From: Pseudomonadota bacterium
GTDB lineage: Bacteria; Pseudomonadota; Alphaproteobacteria; Rhizobiales; Xanthobacteraceae
Length of the DNA: 64,000 nt
Assembly: GCA_023386885.1 (NCBI GenBank)
Contig: JAEWIX010000040.1
Span: forward strand, 94,960-158,959
Direction of reading: 5' to 3'
This document shows, piece after piece, positions 43,188 through 51,984 of the stretch (positions are counted from its first letter, which is position 1; every line of letters begins with the position of its first letter). The position numbers and the translations under genes were made by a program. The notes below the pieces were generated by a model. The model was not told the origin of the DNA. It saw only the letters and a list, made by a program, of their open reading frames with translations, and did no database searches.

Positions 43188-45119
43188 ATGATCCGTTTTA
43201 GAAATCTCACGACACGAAACTTGCTAATAGCGATCCATGACGCATTGGCTACAACGCTTGCGGTGCTTACGAGTTTCGTTCTGCGCTTCGGAGGTGATCC
43301 GCTTGACGAGCGTCTCCACACCCTCCTATTTACCTTGCCGCCCTTTGTAATTCTTAGCATCATTGTATGCTTTGCGTTTAATTTAACGACTACGAAATGG
43401 CGGTTTATTTCATTACCAGACGTATTTAATATTGTTCGCGCCACTACTGTGCTGACAGTGGCGTTGCTTGCGCTGGATTATGTGCTGCTGGCACCAGATG
43501 TTCACGGGAACTTTTTCCTCGGCAAAGTTACAATTATTCTCTTTTGGTTTCTCGAAATCTTCTTTCTGAGCGCCCTGCGGTTTATGTATCGTTATTTTCG
43601 ATTCACGCGAACCAGAAATAGAGCGCGCAGCGTAAATGCGGCCCCAGCGTTGCTAATTGGGCTTGCTGCGGATGCGGAAATTGTACTGCGTGGATTTGAA
43701 AGCGGTGCAATAAAGCAAATTCAGCCGGTCGGAATTTTGTCACCTTCATACGCGGACCATGGTCAATTGATTCGGCGCACGCCGGTGCTGGGTGACGTCG
43801 ATAGTCTCGAGGAGGTGCTGGATAGTTTTGTACAACGCGGGAAGCCGATCAGGCGCATTGTGATGACGCCTTCGGCATTTTCTGGCGAAACTCGTGCCGA
43901 GTCGGTTATGATGACGGCCCGTAGACTGGGGCTGGTTGTCAATCGTCTTCCCTCCCTAGATAGTGGAGAAGTTCCACGGCTAAAGCCGGTTGCGGTTGAG
44001 GATTTGTTGCTTCGTCCCAGCCATTCCATCGATTACGGCCGACTGGAAGCGCTTATTCGAGATAAGTCCGTAATCGTGACAGGTGGTGGCGGATCAATTG
44101 GCTCCGAGATATGCGATCGAATCGTAACGTTTGGTGCGGCCCGGTTGCTAATCATCGAAAATTCGGAGCCCGCGCTTTATGCGATACTGGAATCACTCAC
44201 GGCACGAAAGACAAAGGCCGTTATTGAGGGACGTATCGCCGACATCCGCGACCGTAGCCGAATTGAGCGGCTCATGGCTGAATTCAAGCCCAATATCGTG
44301 TTTCATGCGGCCGCCCTGAAGCACGTTCCAATCCTCGAGCGGGACTGGAGCGAAGGAGTCAAAACCAACATATTTGGCTCGATTGTTGTCGCTGATGCGG
44401 CACTCGCTTCCGGTGCTGAAGCAATGGTGATGATTTCTACAGATAAAGCCGTCGAACCGGTTTCGATGCTAGGACTTACAAAGCGCTTTGCCGAAATCTA
44501 TTGTCACGCGCTCGACTACGAACTCTCTTCACGCCGCGAGGTTGTTGCACCAATGCGGCTAATATCAGTTCGCTTCGGTAACGTACTGGCATCGAACGGG
44601 TCAGTGGTGCCAAAGTTCAAAGCACAGATTGAAAGTGGCGGACCAGTAACTGTTACTCATCCCGACATGGTACGCTACTTCATGACTATTCGTGAAGCCT
44701 GCGATCTCGTTATTACTGCAGCCACGCACGCGTTTTCCTCAAATCGACCTGAAGTGTCCATCTATGTGCTAAATATGGGGCAGCCTGTTAAGATTGTTGA
44801 TCTTGCCGAACGTTTGATCAAGCTTTCAGGCCTTCAAGTCGGTCATGATGTTGATATTGTGTTTACTGGAATGAGGCCGGGCGAACGCTTAAACGAAATC
44901 CTATTTACCAATCAAGAACCAACTATCGAAATCGGCATTCCTGGCATTATGGCGGCTAAACCGACCCTCCCAGCCATCGATTTGCTCCGCAAAAAAATAT
45001 CTATGCTGGAGGAGGCAGTTGAGAAAGATGAGCGCGCCCTAATAAGAGCTGTGCTTATGGAGGCCGCCCCAGAACTTGGTAGACATCTGGATAGCGACGA
45101 TGAGGGCAGAGCTGAATAG
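43188..45119 (+). CDS. Membrane-anchored nucleotide-sugar 4,6-dehydratase (PglF/WbpM/CapD family)
   Basis: A 643-residue protein. Its N-terminal part has four membrane helices (within residues about 10-140). A first Rossmann-like linker domain follows (140-280), then the SDR catalytic domain. The glycine motif is VTGGGGSIGSE near 302-312, and the catalytic ISTDKAVEPVSMLGLTKR region (Thr-Asp-Lys) is near 425. HVPILERDWSEGVKTN, VRFGNVLASNGSVVPKF and GMRPGERLNEILF are further family marks. It removes water from UDP-N-acetylglucosamine to give the 4-keto-6-deoxy sugar, the first step of bacillosamine-type sugars. The next three genes could complete that pathway. It lies 252 bases before the phosphoglycosyltransferase gene. 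Confidence 0.9.
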   Translation: MIRFRNLTTRNLLIAIHDALATTLAVLTSFVLRFGGDPLDERLHTLLFTLPPFVILSIIVCFAFNLTTTKWRFISLPDVFNIVRATTVLTVALLALDYVLLAPDVHGNFFLGKVTIILFWFLEIFFLSALRFMYRYFRFTRTRNRARSVNAAPALLIGLAADAEIVLRGFESGAIKQIQPVGILSPSYADHGQLIRRTPVLGDVDSLEEVLDSFVQRGKPIRRIVMTPSAFSGETRAESVMMTARRLGLVVNRLPSLDSGEVPRLKPVAVEDLLLRPSHSIDYGRLEALIRDKSVIVTGGGGSIGSEICDRIVTFGAARLLIIENSEPALYAILESLTARKTKAVIEGRIADIRDRSRIERLMAEFKPNIVFHAAALKHVPILERDWSEGVKTNIFGSIVVADAALASGAEAMVMISTDKAVEPVSMLGLTKRFAEIYCHALDYELSSRREVVAPMRLISVRFGNVLASNGSVVPKFKAQIESGGPVTVTHPDMVRYFMTIREACDLVITAATHAFSSNRPEVSIYVLNMGQPVKIVDLAERLIKLSGLQVGHDVDIVFTGMRPGERLNEILFTNQEPTIEIGIPGIMAAKPTLPAIDLLRKKISMLEEAVEKDERALIRAVLMEAAPELGRHLDSDDEGRAE

Positions 45120-45372
45120 TGCAGAACTGTTCTGTCCGTTGGTGTGTGGTCCCGAAAGCCATTAGATCAAGGATATGTCCGTCCGTGGATCCTAAGTGAG
45201 GGTGCGAAATCGGCCCGATTGATGTGCTATTGCTTGGTTCCCAATATCGTGGGACCTTGCTACGACAGAAGAACCGAAAATTGTTTAGTTACAATTGGCA
45301 AGCGAGCTAAATATAGGCCGATAATCGGTTCGCACGGTGCATCGAACAATCTCGTAAAGTCGACAATCGGTA
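45120..45372. other. Intergenic, no recognisable gene
   Basis: 253 bases between the dehydratase and the sugar transferase. A 78-codon frame crosses it but has no ribosome-binding site or family match. It may carry an internal promoter. Confidence 0.35.
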
Positions 45373-45975
45373 ATGGGTAAACGGAATTTTGATTTTTGGA
45401 TGGCGCTGATTTCGTTGGCTATTGTGTGGCCGGTGTTGTTGACACTCTTCGTTCTTGTGCGCGTTAATTTAGGAAGGCCTGCTCTATTTCGGCAGACACG
45501 TGTCGGCTTAGCCGGTCAACCGTTCCAGATTATCAAGTTTCGGACGATGACAGATCAGCGCGATGCCTCCGGCGCACTTTATCCTGATAATGTCCGCCTC
45601 ACGCGCTTCGGGCGATTGCTGCGCTCAACCAGTCTCGATGAACTTCCTGAATTATATAATGTTCTGCGGGGAGACATGAGTTTGGTGGGCCCCCGACCGC
45701 TTCTGGTCGAATATCAGGCTCTTTACAATGAGCGGCAAGCATCACGTCACGCGGTGCGTCCCGGCCTTACGGGATGGGCCCAGATCAATGGTAGGAATGG
45801 ACTTGACTGGCCGAGTCGTCTTGAGATGGATGCTTGGTACGTGGAGAATCAATCTTTTTATCTCGACATAAAGATTATCTGGCGGACAATCGCCAAGGTG
45901 TTGCGACGAGAGGGTATCAGTGCGGCAGATAGCGCAACTATGACTCCATTTCGTGGGAACGATTCAGAAAAATGA
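45373..45975 (+). CDS. Small phosphoglycosyltransferase (PglC-like bacterial sugar transferase)
   Basis: A 200-residue monotopic membrane enzyme that moves a sugar 1-phosphate from UDP to undecaprenyl phosphate, starting glycan assembly on the inner face of the membrane. The re-entrant hydrophobic helix covers residues 6-30. RQTRVGLAGQPFQIIKFRTM (36-55) and the catalytic Asp-Glu in TSLDELPELYNVLRGDMSLVGPRPL (80-104) are intact. VRPGLTGWAQINGRN follows. At 200 residues it is the short PglC type without extra membrane domains. Its stop overlaps the acetyltransferase start by four bases. By position it probably loads a bacillosamine-type sugar, though specificity cannot be read directly. Confidence 0.92.
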   Translation: MGKRNFDFWMALISLAIVWPVLLTLFVLVRVNLGRPALFRQTRVGLAGQPFQIIKFRTMTDQRDASGALYPDNVRLTRFGRLLRSTSLDELPELYNVLRGDMSLVGPRPLLVEYQALYNERQASRHAVRPGLTGWAQINGRNGLDWPSRLEMDAWYVENQSFYLDIKIIWRTIAKVLRREGISAADSATMTPFRGNDSEK

Positions 45976-46607
45976 AAAAGAGGCGACTCATTGTGGTAGG
46001 GGCGGGCGGCCACGGTCGGGTTGCTGCCGACTGCGCCTCAGCACAGAATGCTTGGACTGAGATTGTTTTTCTTGACGATCGGTGGCCGTCGTTAGATTGC
46101 AGCGGGAAATGGCCAGTTGCGGGACATATCCGTTCCATTACTGGGTTCACTACTTGTGATAATGAACTATTCGTTGCAATTGGCCATTCTCCAACCCGTA
46201 TGGCACTTCTTTCGCAGTTTCAGCAGTCTGGTTATCAGTTGGCAACAATTGTTCATCCGCGCGCGATTATCAGTTCTGAGACAAAAATTGATCGCGGAGT
46301 ACTTATCGTTGGCGGTGCCGTCATTAATATCGATGCTAAAGTTAGCTTGGGTTGCATTATCAACACAGGTGCTTCGGTAGACCATGATTGCGTGCTTAAT
46401 AATGGCGTTCATATTTGTCCTGGAGCGCATCTCGGCGGAGACGTGCAGGTTGGTGCACGAAGTTGGATCGGTATCGGCGCGGCAGTGCGGCAGGGTGTTC
46501 GAATCGGTCGCAATGTAACGGTGGGTGCGGGGGCCGTCGTTGTGAGCGACGTTCCCGATGGTGAGACGGTCGTTGGGATTCCTGCCAAGCCGCTTACGAG
46601 GTGCTAA
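45972..46607 (+). CDS. Sugar O/N-acyltransferase (PglD/NeuD family)
   Basis: A 211-residue enzyme. The N-terminal Rossmann part binds the nucleotide sugar (RLIVVGAGGHGRVAAD, residues 5-20), and a left-handed beta helix of hexapeptide repeats (about 95-200) binds acetyl-CoA. The catalytic histidine lies in GASVDHDCVLNNGVHICPGAHLGG near 130-150. It ends AVVVSDVPDGETVVGIPAKPLTR, the usual ending. It would acetylate the 4-amino group made by the next gene's product. It overlaps the PglC-like gene by four bases and is followed after four bases by the aminotransferase start. Confidence 0.9.
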   Translation: MKKRRLIVVGAGGHGRVAADCASAQNAWTEIVFLDDRWPSLDCSGKWPVAGHIRSITGFTTCDNELFVAIGHSPTRMALLSQFQQSGYQLATIVHPRAIISSETKIDRGVLIVGGAVINIDAKVSLGCIINTGASVDHDCVLNNGVHICPGAHLGGDVQVGARSWIGIGAAVRQGVRIGRNVTVGAGAVVVSDVPDGETVVGIPAKPLTRC

Positions 46608-46611
46608 AACA

Positions 46612-47787
46612 ATGTTGGATTCACCTTTTGCTTCATGGCCAAGCTTTACGCAGGAAGAAGCTGACGCCGTCTCTCAAGCGCTATTGTCAAACAGGGTAAA
46701 TTACTGGACCGGTACGCAATGCCGCGAATTTGAACGGGAGTTTGCTTCTTGGTTAGGGTGCGCCAAGGCTGTTAGTGTTGCGAACGGAACTGTTGCGCTC
46801 GATCTTGCGCTAAAAGTACTTGATCTTCAGCCGGGTGATGAGGTGATAGTGACCCCGCGCTCGTTTGTTGCGTCGGCATCATGCGTAGTTAATGCGGGGC
46901 TAGTACCTGTTTTTGCCGACGTTGATCGAAATTCGCAGAATATAAGCGTTGAGACAATTCTCCCGGTTCTGACAGAGCGAACTCGTGCGATTCTTTGTGT
47001 ACACTTGGCGGGATGGCCATGTGATATGGAACCCATGCTAACGCTCGCCCGTGACCATAATATTTTTATCGTCGAAGATTGTGCGCAAGCCCATGGCGCG
47101 AGCTATAAGGGGCGCCCGGTTGGTACGTGGGGCGACATCAATGCGTGGTCCTTCTGTCAAGACAAAATCATGACGACGGGCGGCGAAGGGGGGATGGTCA
47201 CGACTAATCGTTTGGATTTTTGGAGCAAAGGATGGTCATACAAGGATCACGGCAAATCGTGGGAGGCAGTTTACACGCGGCATCATGCGCCAGGTTTCCG
47301 CTGGCTACATGAGAGTTTTGGCACTAATTGGCGTATGATCGAGATGCAAGCAGCGATCGGACGCATTCAACTTCAGCGCTTGCCGGATTGGCACCAGCGC
47401 CGTACTCGCAACGCCAATATGATCATGGCTGCGGCAAAAGCCTGTCCGGCGCTACGGGTTCCAGACGTTCCAGAGAGTTGTGTACACGCTTGGTACCGCG
47501 GTTACGTGTTCGTGCGCCCAGAAAGCCTTCGCTCAGGCTGGAACCGAGATAGAATTGTGCAGGAAATTAACGCGGCTGGGGTGCCCTGTTATCATGGCTC
47601 TTGTTCGGAAATATATAGGGAAAAGGCCTTCGAAAAGGCCGGACTGCAACCCAGACAACCGCTCCCTATTGCTTTCGAACTCGGGGAAACGAGCCTTGCT
47701 TTCCTCGTTCATCCGACATTGACGGAAGTTCAGATCGAGAAAACCTGCGAAACTTTGAGCAATACCATGAGAATGGCGACGGCCTGA
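46612..47787 (+). CDS. DegT/DnrJ/EryC1-type PLP aminotransferase (PglE-like)
   Basis: A 391-residue aminotransferase that adds an amino group to a 4-keto nucleotide sugar using glutamate and pyridoxal phosphate. Family marks are NYWTGTQCREFEREFASWLG at about residues 27-46, VANGTVALDLALK near 56-68, EVIVTPRSFVASASCVVNAGLVPVFADVD near 77, IVEDCAQAHGASYKG near 150, and the catalytic lysine in SFCQDKIMTTGGEGG near 180. I used ATG 46612, four bases after the previous stop, rather than the overlapping frame opening at 46558. Together with the dehydratase and acetyltransferase it can make a 2,4-diamino-2,4,6-trideoxy sugar. Confidence 0.9.
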   Translation: MLDSPFASWPSFTQEEADAVSQALLSNRVNYWTGTQCREFEREFASWLGCAKAVSVANGTVALDLALKVLDLQPGDEVIVTPRSFVASASCVVNAGLVPVFADVDRNSQNISVETILPVLTERTRAILCVHLAGWPCDMEPMLTLARDHNIFIVEDCAQAHGASYKGRPVGTWGDINAWSFCQDKIMTTGGEGGMVTTNRLDFWSKGWSYKDHGKSWEAVYTRHHAPGFRWLHESFGTNWRMIEMQAAIGRIQLQRLPDWHQRRTRNANMIMAAAKACPALRVPDVPESCVHAWYRGYVFVRPESLRSGWNRDRIVQEINAAGVPCYHGSCSEIYREKAFEKAGLQPRQPLPIAFELGETSLAFLVHPTLTEVQIEKTCETLSNTMRMATA

Positions 47788-47864
47788 CTAAGCTGGCGAC
47801 GTCATCGTGGCTCGTAGAACAGTTGAACACTCTCAGATCGATCGGAGCCACGTCAACGTAACCC

Positions 47865-48320
47865 TCAATTAGAGGTGAGGCGACCCCTTCCCAACGATAG
47901 AAGTACCATACGGCGACCAAATTTTAGGATCGGATAAGCAAATTCTGATATCCGGGGCGAGCGGAATATCGCCGCCCACAACCGATTGGAATAGCTGGTG
48001 CCGGCGCTCATTAGCGCCAATCGGCTAAGACAGTCGGCACCATAGTAGACCCGGCCATCGATTATCAAGGCCATCCCATCATCTAGCGGCGTGCCAATGT
48101 TTACAAAATGGCGAACTAAGTCGGGACGCTCTCGGGCGTTCAATAGGCTCACAGTGCCGACGGCTTCCCGTAGCTTTTGAAATTGCACGAAACTCGAACA
48201 AAAAGGACAATCGCCATCGTAGATGACATGTATTCCGCTCGCTAATTCATACGGAAGATCAGAAAGGAAATTCGAACTCGGCACGCCCGACCTCTTTTCT
48301 CTCAATGTGACCGCGATCAT
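47865..48320 (-). CDS. DCC-family thiol-disulfide oxidoreductase (DUF393)
   Basis: A 151-residue protein with the DUF393 hallmark VIYDGDCPFCSSFVQF near residues 32-47 (DxDCPxC thioredoxin-like active site). The later GADCLSRLALMSAG and LSLGRG segments near the end are also typical. It acts in the cytoplasm or at the membrane in redox chemistry. Its start overlaps the end of the upstream membrane-protein gene by about 60 bases; a start further in, near 48284, is possible. DUF393 proteins are often paired with HTTM membrane proteins, as here. Confidence 0.8.
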   Translation of the reverse strand: MIAVTLREKRSGVPSSNFLSDLPYELASGIHVIYDGDCPFCSSFVQFQKLREAVGTVSLLNARERPDLVRHFVNIGTPLDDGMALIIDGRVYYGADCLSRLALMSAGTSYSNRLWAAIFRSPRISEFAYPILKFGRRMVLLSLGRGRLTSN

Positions 48321-49887
48321 TCACCGTTATGCATCTGCTCTCGATGACCAGCATGAAGGACGAAATAGTACGTAGATCGAGATTGCTAAACTGTTCAAAC
48401 ATCCAAGGTGCAGACCATACATGATGCGGATAAAGATCGTAGGCTAGGCGACCAGTATCATCGGAACCTGAACCTATGAACCTCTTCTGTTGCTTTAGAA
48501 GAGATGTAATCCGTAAGCGATCCCGTGATGACAGTACCCACGGTTTAGCTTCCACCGCGCAGTTTTTGTAAATGCGACGCATGAGATTTGCGTCAAGTGT
48601 AGTTCCCCAAGTTCCTGTTGGAAGCCAACCTGTATAGGGCTCGGAAAAACGCTGCTGAGCGACATCAATGGAGCTATCGAGAAAGAAGTTTGTCGGAACT
48701 CTGACGGTTTCTCCAGATTTCGCTTTCGCCTCGAAGTGCGCTTCATTAACCGCACCAGTATCAAACCAAGCTAGTGTTACGATGCTAAAAAACATTGGCG
48801 CTATAACAACTAGCCCGCAACAGAATATACGGAACGGGATGGGGATTACGACTATCGACCGTATGCGTCTAAATGCGTAAACCAGCGCGGCATTCAGGAT
48901 TATCCACTTCCAGAAGAATATTCCGGTTAGAGCAAAAATGGCTACGTGCATTATGTCGTAAAATGTCGTTGTCCATGCGGCCTTTCGCAAAGAGAGGAGG
49001 CATGTAACAGCAAACAACTGTCCTATAAGCACCATGATATTCATGGGAACATTGAACAGTTGCAGCGCAAAATTAATCTGGTCGGCCGACGAGCTGAAGA
49101 TATTCTGAAGGGTAATAAACCCGCTGTCAGTCGCATTTGTGGAGAGGACGTAGGTCTTGTTCTCGATCACCCATGTCAAAGGTCCAGCATTCGGCAACGT
49201 GAGTTTGCCGACCCCAGAATAGAAGTAGTTAGATAAATGAACGGCCGCCACGACCAAAACCGCAGCACTGAAGAAAACGGTCTTATTTACCGATGGAAGA
49301 ATCTTCGGCGCCTTCGCTCGCTTTGCGATCTGATCATAAATCACATATCCGCCGATGATCATGACAATAAGGAGTGCCAAGTCCGGGATTATGATGTAGT
49401 CCGCACCGTTTAGTGAACCCCATCCAGCTTCGGCAGCAGCATTCAATTTCGTCCATTGGATCGATAGAGCCGGCCACAGCATGAATGCGGGATAACGAAA
49501 GGCCAAAATGCCCGACACTACAGGTAGCCAAGCACTGTCCAAGAGCGAGTTGGCTATACCGAGACTGTAGGTTTCTCGTGCAGCGAAAATAAAAAAAACG
49601 CAGCAAGCGTTGATTGAAATCAAAACGATACGAAATGGCGAAGGTAGAGCCGCAGCCCGAACGGGAAGAGCGATGATCGTCAAGACAATAAGGTGGGCAA
49701 TACTTCTGTGTGTCGGTTGCGCGAAAACGCCGATATCAAATCTCAGATAATGAAAGACCCACAGGAGCAAAAACATCACGGCGGTGACGTGAATAAATCC
49801 ATCAGATCGGCCGATGCTCATGGTGTCCGCCGAGGAACCAACGATGCGCGTCGCTACTTCCCGATCGATAACCTCAGTTCTGCTCAT
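48259..49887 (-). CDS. Multi-spanning membrane protein, HTTM-like
   Basis: A 542-residue protein with about ten hydrophobic segments over residues 30-380, and a soluble C-terminal part of about 160 residues. The SNYFYSGVGKLTLPNAGPL stretch near residue 220 resembles the HTTM (horizontally transferred transmembrane, vitamin-K-carboxylase-like) core. Downstream, the gene is coupled to a DCC/DUF393 gene, the usual partner of HTTM. The start is uncertain: ATG 49887 has GGAG only two bases away, and ATG 49824 is an alternative. The pair is transcribed against the surrounding polysaccharide genes, so it may be a separate insertion. Function in this family is poorly understood. Confidence 0.6.
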   Translation of the reverse strand: MSRTEVIDREVATRIVGSSADTMSIGRSDGFIHVTAVMFLLLWVFHYLRFDIGVFAQPTHRSIAHLIVLTIIALPVRAAALPSPFRIVLISINACCVFFIFAARETYSLGIANSLLDSAWLPVVSGILAFRYPAFMLWPALSIQWTKLNAAAEAGWGSLNGADYIIIPDLALLIVMIIGGYVIYDQIAKRAKAPKILPSVNKTVFFSAAVLVVAAVHLSNYFYSGVGKLTLPNAGPLTWVIENKTYVLSTNATDSGFITLQNIFSSSADQINFALQLFNVPMNIMVLIGQLFAVTCLLSLRKAAWTTTFYDIMHVAIFALTGIFFWKWIILNAALVYAFRRIRSIVVIPIPFRIFCCGLVVIAPMFFSIVTLAWFDTGAVNEAHFEAKAKSGETVRVPTNFFLDSSIDVAQQRFSEPYTGWLPTGTWGTTLDANLMRRIYKNCAVEAKPWVLSSRDRLRITSLLKQQKRFIGSGSDDTGRLAYDLYPHHVWSAPWMFEQFSNLDLRTISSFMLVIESRCITVNDRGHIERKEVGRAEFEFPF

Positions 49888-50165
49888 CGCTCCGGATACC
49901 GCTTAGCCGCCTCTGAGAGGTAGGCACTCCTACCACACCTCAAGGGACCGATCCAATGCCCTCCTGGACCTCCATTGAGTGTTAATCGTTGCCCTTAGGC
50001 CGAAGACGAGCTATTCGCTGATGATGTGACAGCGGCGTTCAAGATGGCTGGGGAGAGGGTAAGCGGTAAGCGTAGCTTTGCGGCCCTTTGATTGACGCGT
50101 GTGACGTTGCCCCCTCGGCTTAATCCAGTTTGAAGTAAGCTCTGGCCTCACAACAAGGACCAGAG

Positions 50166-50432
50166 ATGAAGCGCAACAGGTTCACCGAAGAGCAGATCAT
50201 CGGGATACTGAAGGAACAGGAGGCCGGGGTTCCGGTCGCCGATCTGTGCCGCAAGCATGGTGTGAGCAACGCCAGCATCTACAAGTGGAAGGCCAAGTAT
50301 GGCGGCATGGACGTCAGCGAGGCGAAGCGGCTGAAGGCACTCGAGGACGAGAACGCCCGACTGAAGAAGCTTCTGGCCGATGCGATGCTGGACAACTCGG
50401 CGTTGAAGGACCTTCTGGGAAAAAAATGGTAA
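50166..50432 (+). CDS. IS3-family transposase OrfA
   Basis: An 88-residue DNA-binding subunit. The helix-turn-helix runs FTEEQIIGILKEQEAGVPVADLCRKHGVSNASIYKWKAKYGG (residues 6-47), and a leucine-zipper helix LKALEDENARLKKLLADAMLDNSALKDLL follows (55-83). The run of seven A at 50420-50426, just before its stop, allows ribosomes to slip into the orfB frame and make the OrfAB transposase. The sequence is intact. Confidence 0.93.
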   Translation: MKRNRFTEEQIIGILKEQEAGVPVADLCRKHGVSNASIYKWKAKYGGMDVSEAKRLKALEDENARLKKLLADAMLDNSALKDLLGKKW

Positions 50433-51355
50433 CGCCCGCTGCCGAGCGGGATGCTGTCGCCCATCTCCAGACTGCCTATGGGATGAGCGAGCGGCGGGCG
50501 TGCCTAGTGCTGGGGTGCTGTCGGATGACAATGCGCTACCAAGCCACCCGGATCGATGACGGCTTGCTGCGCGCGAGGATGAAGGCCATTGCGCATGAGC
50601 GACGACGGTTCGGCTATCGACGGTTGCACGTTCTGCTGCGACGTGAGGGGCATGTGGTCAATCACAAGCGATTGTTCCGGATCTATCGCGAGGAGAAGCT
50701 GACCGTGCGCCGCCGTGGCGGCCGCAAGCGGGCCATGGGTACGCGGGCGCCGATGCTGATCCCGATGGCGCCGAACCAGCGCTGGTCGCTTGACTTCGTC
50801 TCCGACCAGATGACCGACTGCCGGCGCTTCAGGGTGCTGACGGTGGTCGATGATTGCACGCGGGAATGCCTTGCCCTGGTTGCCGACACTTCGCTGTCTG
50901 GACTGCGGGTGGCGCGCGAACTCGAGGCGCTCATCGCCAGGCGCGGGAAGCCGGCAATGATCGTCAGCGACAACGGCACCGAGTTTACCTCGAACGCCAT
51001 TCTGGGCTTCGCCGACCGCATGCGGATCGATTGGCATTACATCGCCCCAGGCAAGCCGATCCAGAACGCCTTCATCGAAAGCTTCAACGGCCGGCTACGC
51101 GACGAACTGCTCAACGAAACGCTGTTCCCCTCGCTCTCGTACGCGCGGGCGACGGTGGCGTCGTGGCGAGCCGACTACAATCTCAACCGACCCCACTCGC
51201 GGCTCGGCTGGCTAACACCTGCCGAATACGCCGACACCTTCAACCCGCGACGGGATCTGGCGCTCCGCTCAATGGCCAGCTCCACGCCAGCCTCCGTCGC
51301 TCATCCCGCCCAGATGGGTAAAACCAACCGTCAGAGTCTACGTCACGCTGGATAG
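50426..51355 (+). CDS. IS3-family transposase OrfB (integrase catalytic subunit)
   Basis: A 309-residue catalytic subunit with an N-terminal HTH_21 part (RFGYRRLHVLLRREGHVVNHKRLFRIYREEKL, near 55-86) and an rve integrase core. The catalytic triad is DFVSDQ near 120, the SDNGTEFTS aspartate near 182, and the glutamate in IQNAFIESFNGRLRDELLNE near 215. It ends with RPHSRLGWLTPAEYA. Translation most likely occurs as an OrfA-OrfB fusion through -1 frameshifting at the seven-A run; the ATG at 50426 is only nominal. The frame is intact. Confidence 0.92.
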   Translation: MVTPAAERDAVAHLQTAYGMSERRACLVLGCCRMTMRYQATRIDDGLLRARMKAIAHERRRFGYRRLHVLLRREGHVVNHKRLFRIYREEKLTVRRRGGRKRAMGTRAPMLIPMAPNQRWSLDFVSDQMTDCRRFRVLTVVDDCTRECLALVADTSLSGLRVARELEALIARRGKPAMIVSDNGTEFTSNAILGFADRMRIDWHYIAPGKPIQNAFIESFNGRLRDELLNETLFPSLSYARATVASWRADYNLNRPHSRLGWLTPAEYADTFNPRRDLALRSMASSTPASVAHPAQMGKTNRQSLRHAG

Positions 51356-51381
51356 AAGTTGGGGGCAACGTCACGTGACGC

Positions 51382-51984
51382 CTAGTTTGATCGCCTGGTG
51401 GTGCGGTGTGACTTCCATTTTTCGGACAAGGTATTGACGGCGTGATCGAGCGCTTTGCGATCGACCACGTTTGGATCGAAGCCCTTTGGCCCCCAAATGC
51501 GCATGCTTTCATGTTCTGGATGGGCCGGGTCGTCGATAGCTTCGAGGTATTCCGCATAGCCAGGCACGCCGCCAACATCTTCTGGAGGGCTGCGGCCGAC
51601 GGCATCGAGCAAGAGCGGGAGGCCATCCATCGACGTGTCGTCGAACCACTTTTCCAGCTTGATGACGTGGTCCCAGCCGTCTCCGAAGTCATAGAGATAG
51701 TGGATCGTCTTGGCGCCGGTATCGCTGACGATATCGCAGAGCCGCGCCTTGCGGGCATCGATCGGTCGAGGACCAAAGTTGTCATAGAGATCAGGGATCC
51801 CCCAATGTTCGTCGCCTGCGGTGAACGCGAACAGGTGACTATCCGTCCAGTCAAACGCAGCCTGAAGCGTCAGGTGCAGCCGATCAAGACGCAGGGTGAA
51901 CGGCACGACGAGGCGCCGCATCACCTCCGGCTTGACGTCCTTGAGGGTGACCTTGATCCGGACCGCGGTCGTGCTGAGGCTCAT
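51382..51984 (-). CDS. Plasmid pRiA4b ORF-3-like protein
   Basis: A 200-residue soluble protein of the pRiA4b ORF-3 family, named after an Agrobacterium rhizogenes plasmid gene. Marks are KVTLKDVKPEVMRRLVVPFTLRLDRLHLTLQAAFDWTDSHLFAF (residues 10-53), IHYLYDFGDGWDHVIKLEK near 93-111, and GGVPGYAEYLEAIDDPAHPEH near 138-158. Function is unknown; members are widespread on mobile DNA. Its start overlaps the stop of the IS66 fragment just upstream by four bases, and its 3' end lies eight bases from the IS3 right end. It is probably cargo carried with the IS66 remnant. Confidence 0.88.
   Translation of the reverse strand: MSLSTTAVRIKVTLKDVKPEVMRRLVVPFTLRLDRLHLTLQAAFDWTDSHLFAFTAGDEHWGIPDLYDNFGPRPIDARKARLCDIVSDTGAKTIHYLYDFGDGWDHVIKLEKWFDDTSMDGLPLLLDAVGRSPPEDVGGVPGYAEYLEAIDDPAHPEHESMRIWGPKGFDPNVVDRKALDHAVNTLSEKWKSHRTTRRSN

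Larger units (their letters stand above)
50102..51373 (+). mobile_element. Intact IS3-family element (IS407-like group)
   Basis: 1272 bases bounded by inverted ends TGACGTTGCCCCC (left, at 50102) and its complement ending at 51373. The internal ATCCAG also matches between the ends. A 4-base target duplication CGTG flanks it at 50098-50101 and 51374-51377, so the element moved as a unit and fairly recently. It encodes orfA and orfB with a seven-A slippery site. It inserted between the membrane-protein gene and the pRiA4b ORF-3-like gene. Confidence 0.9.
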
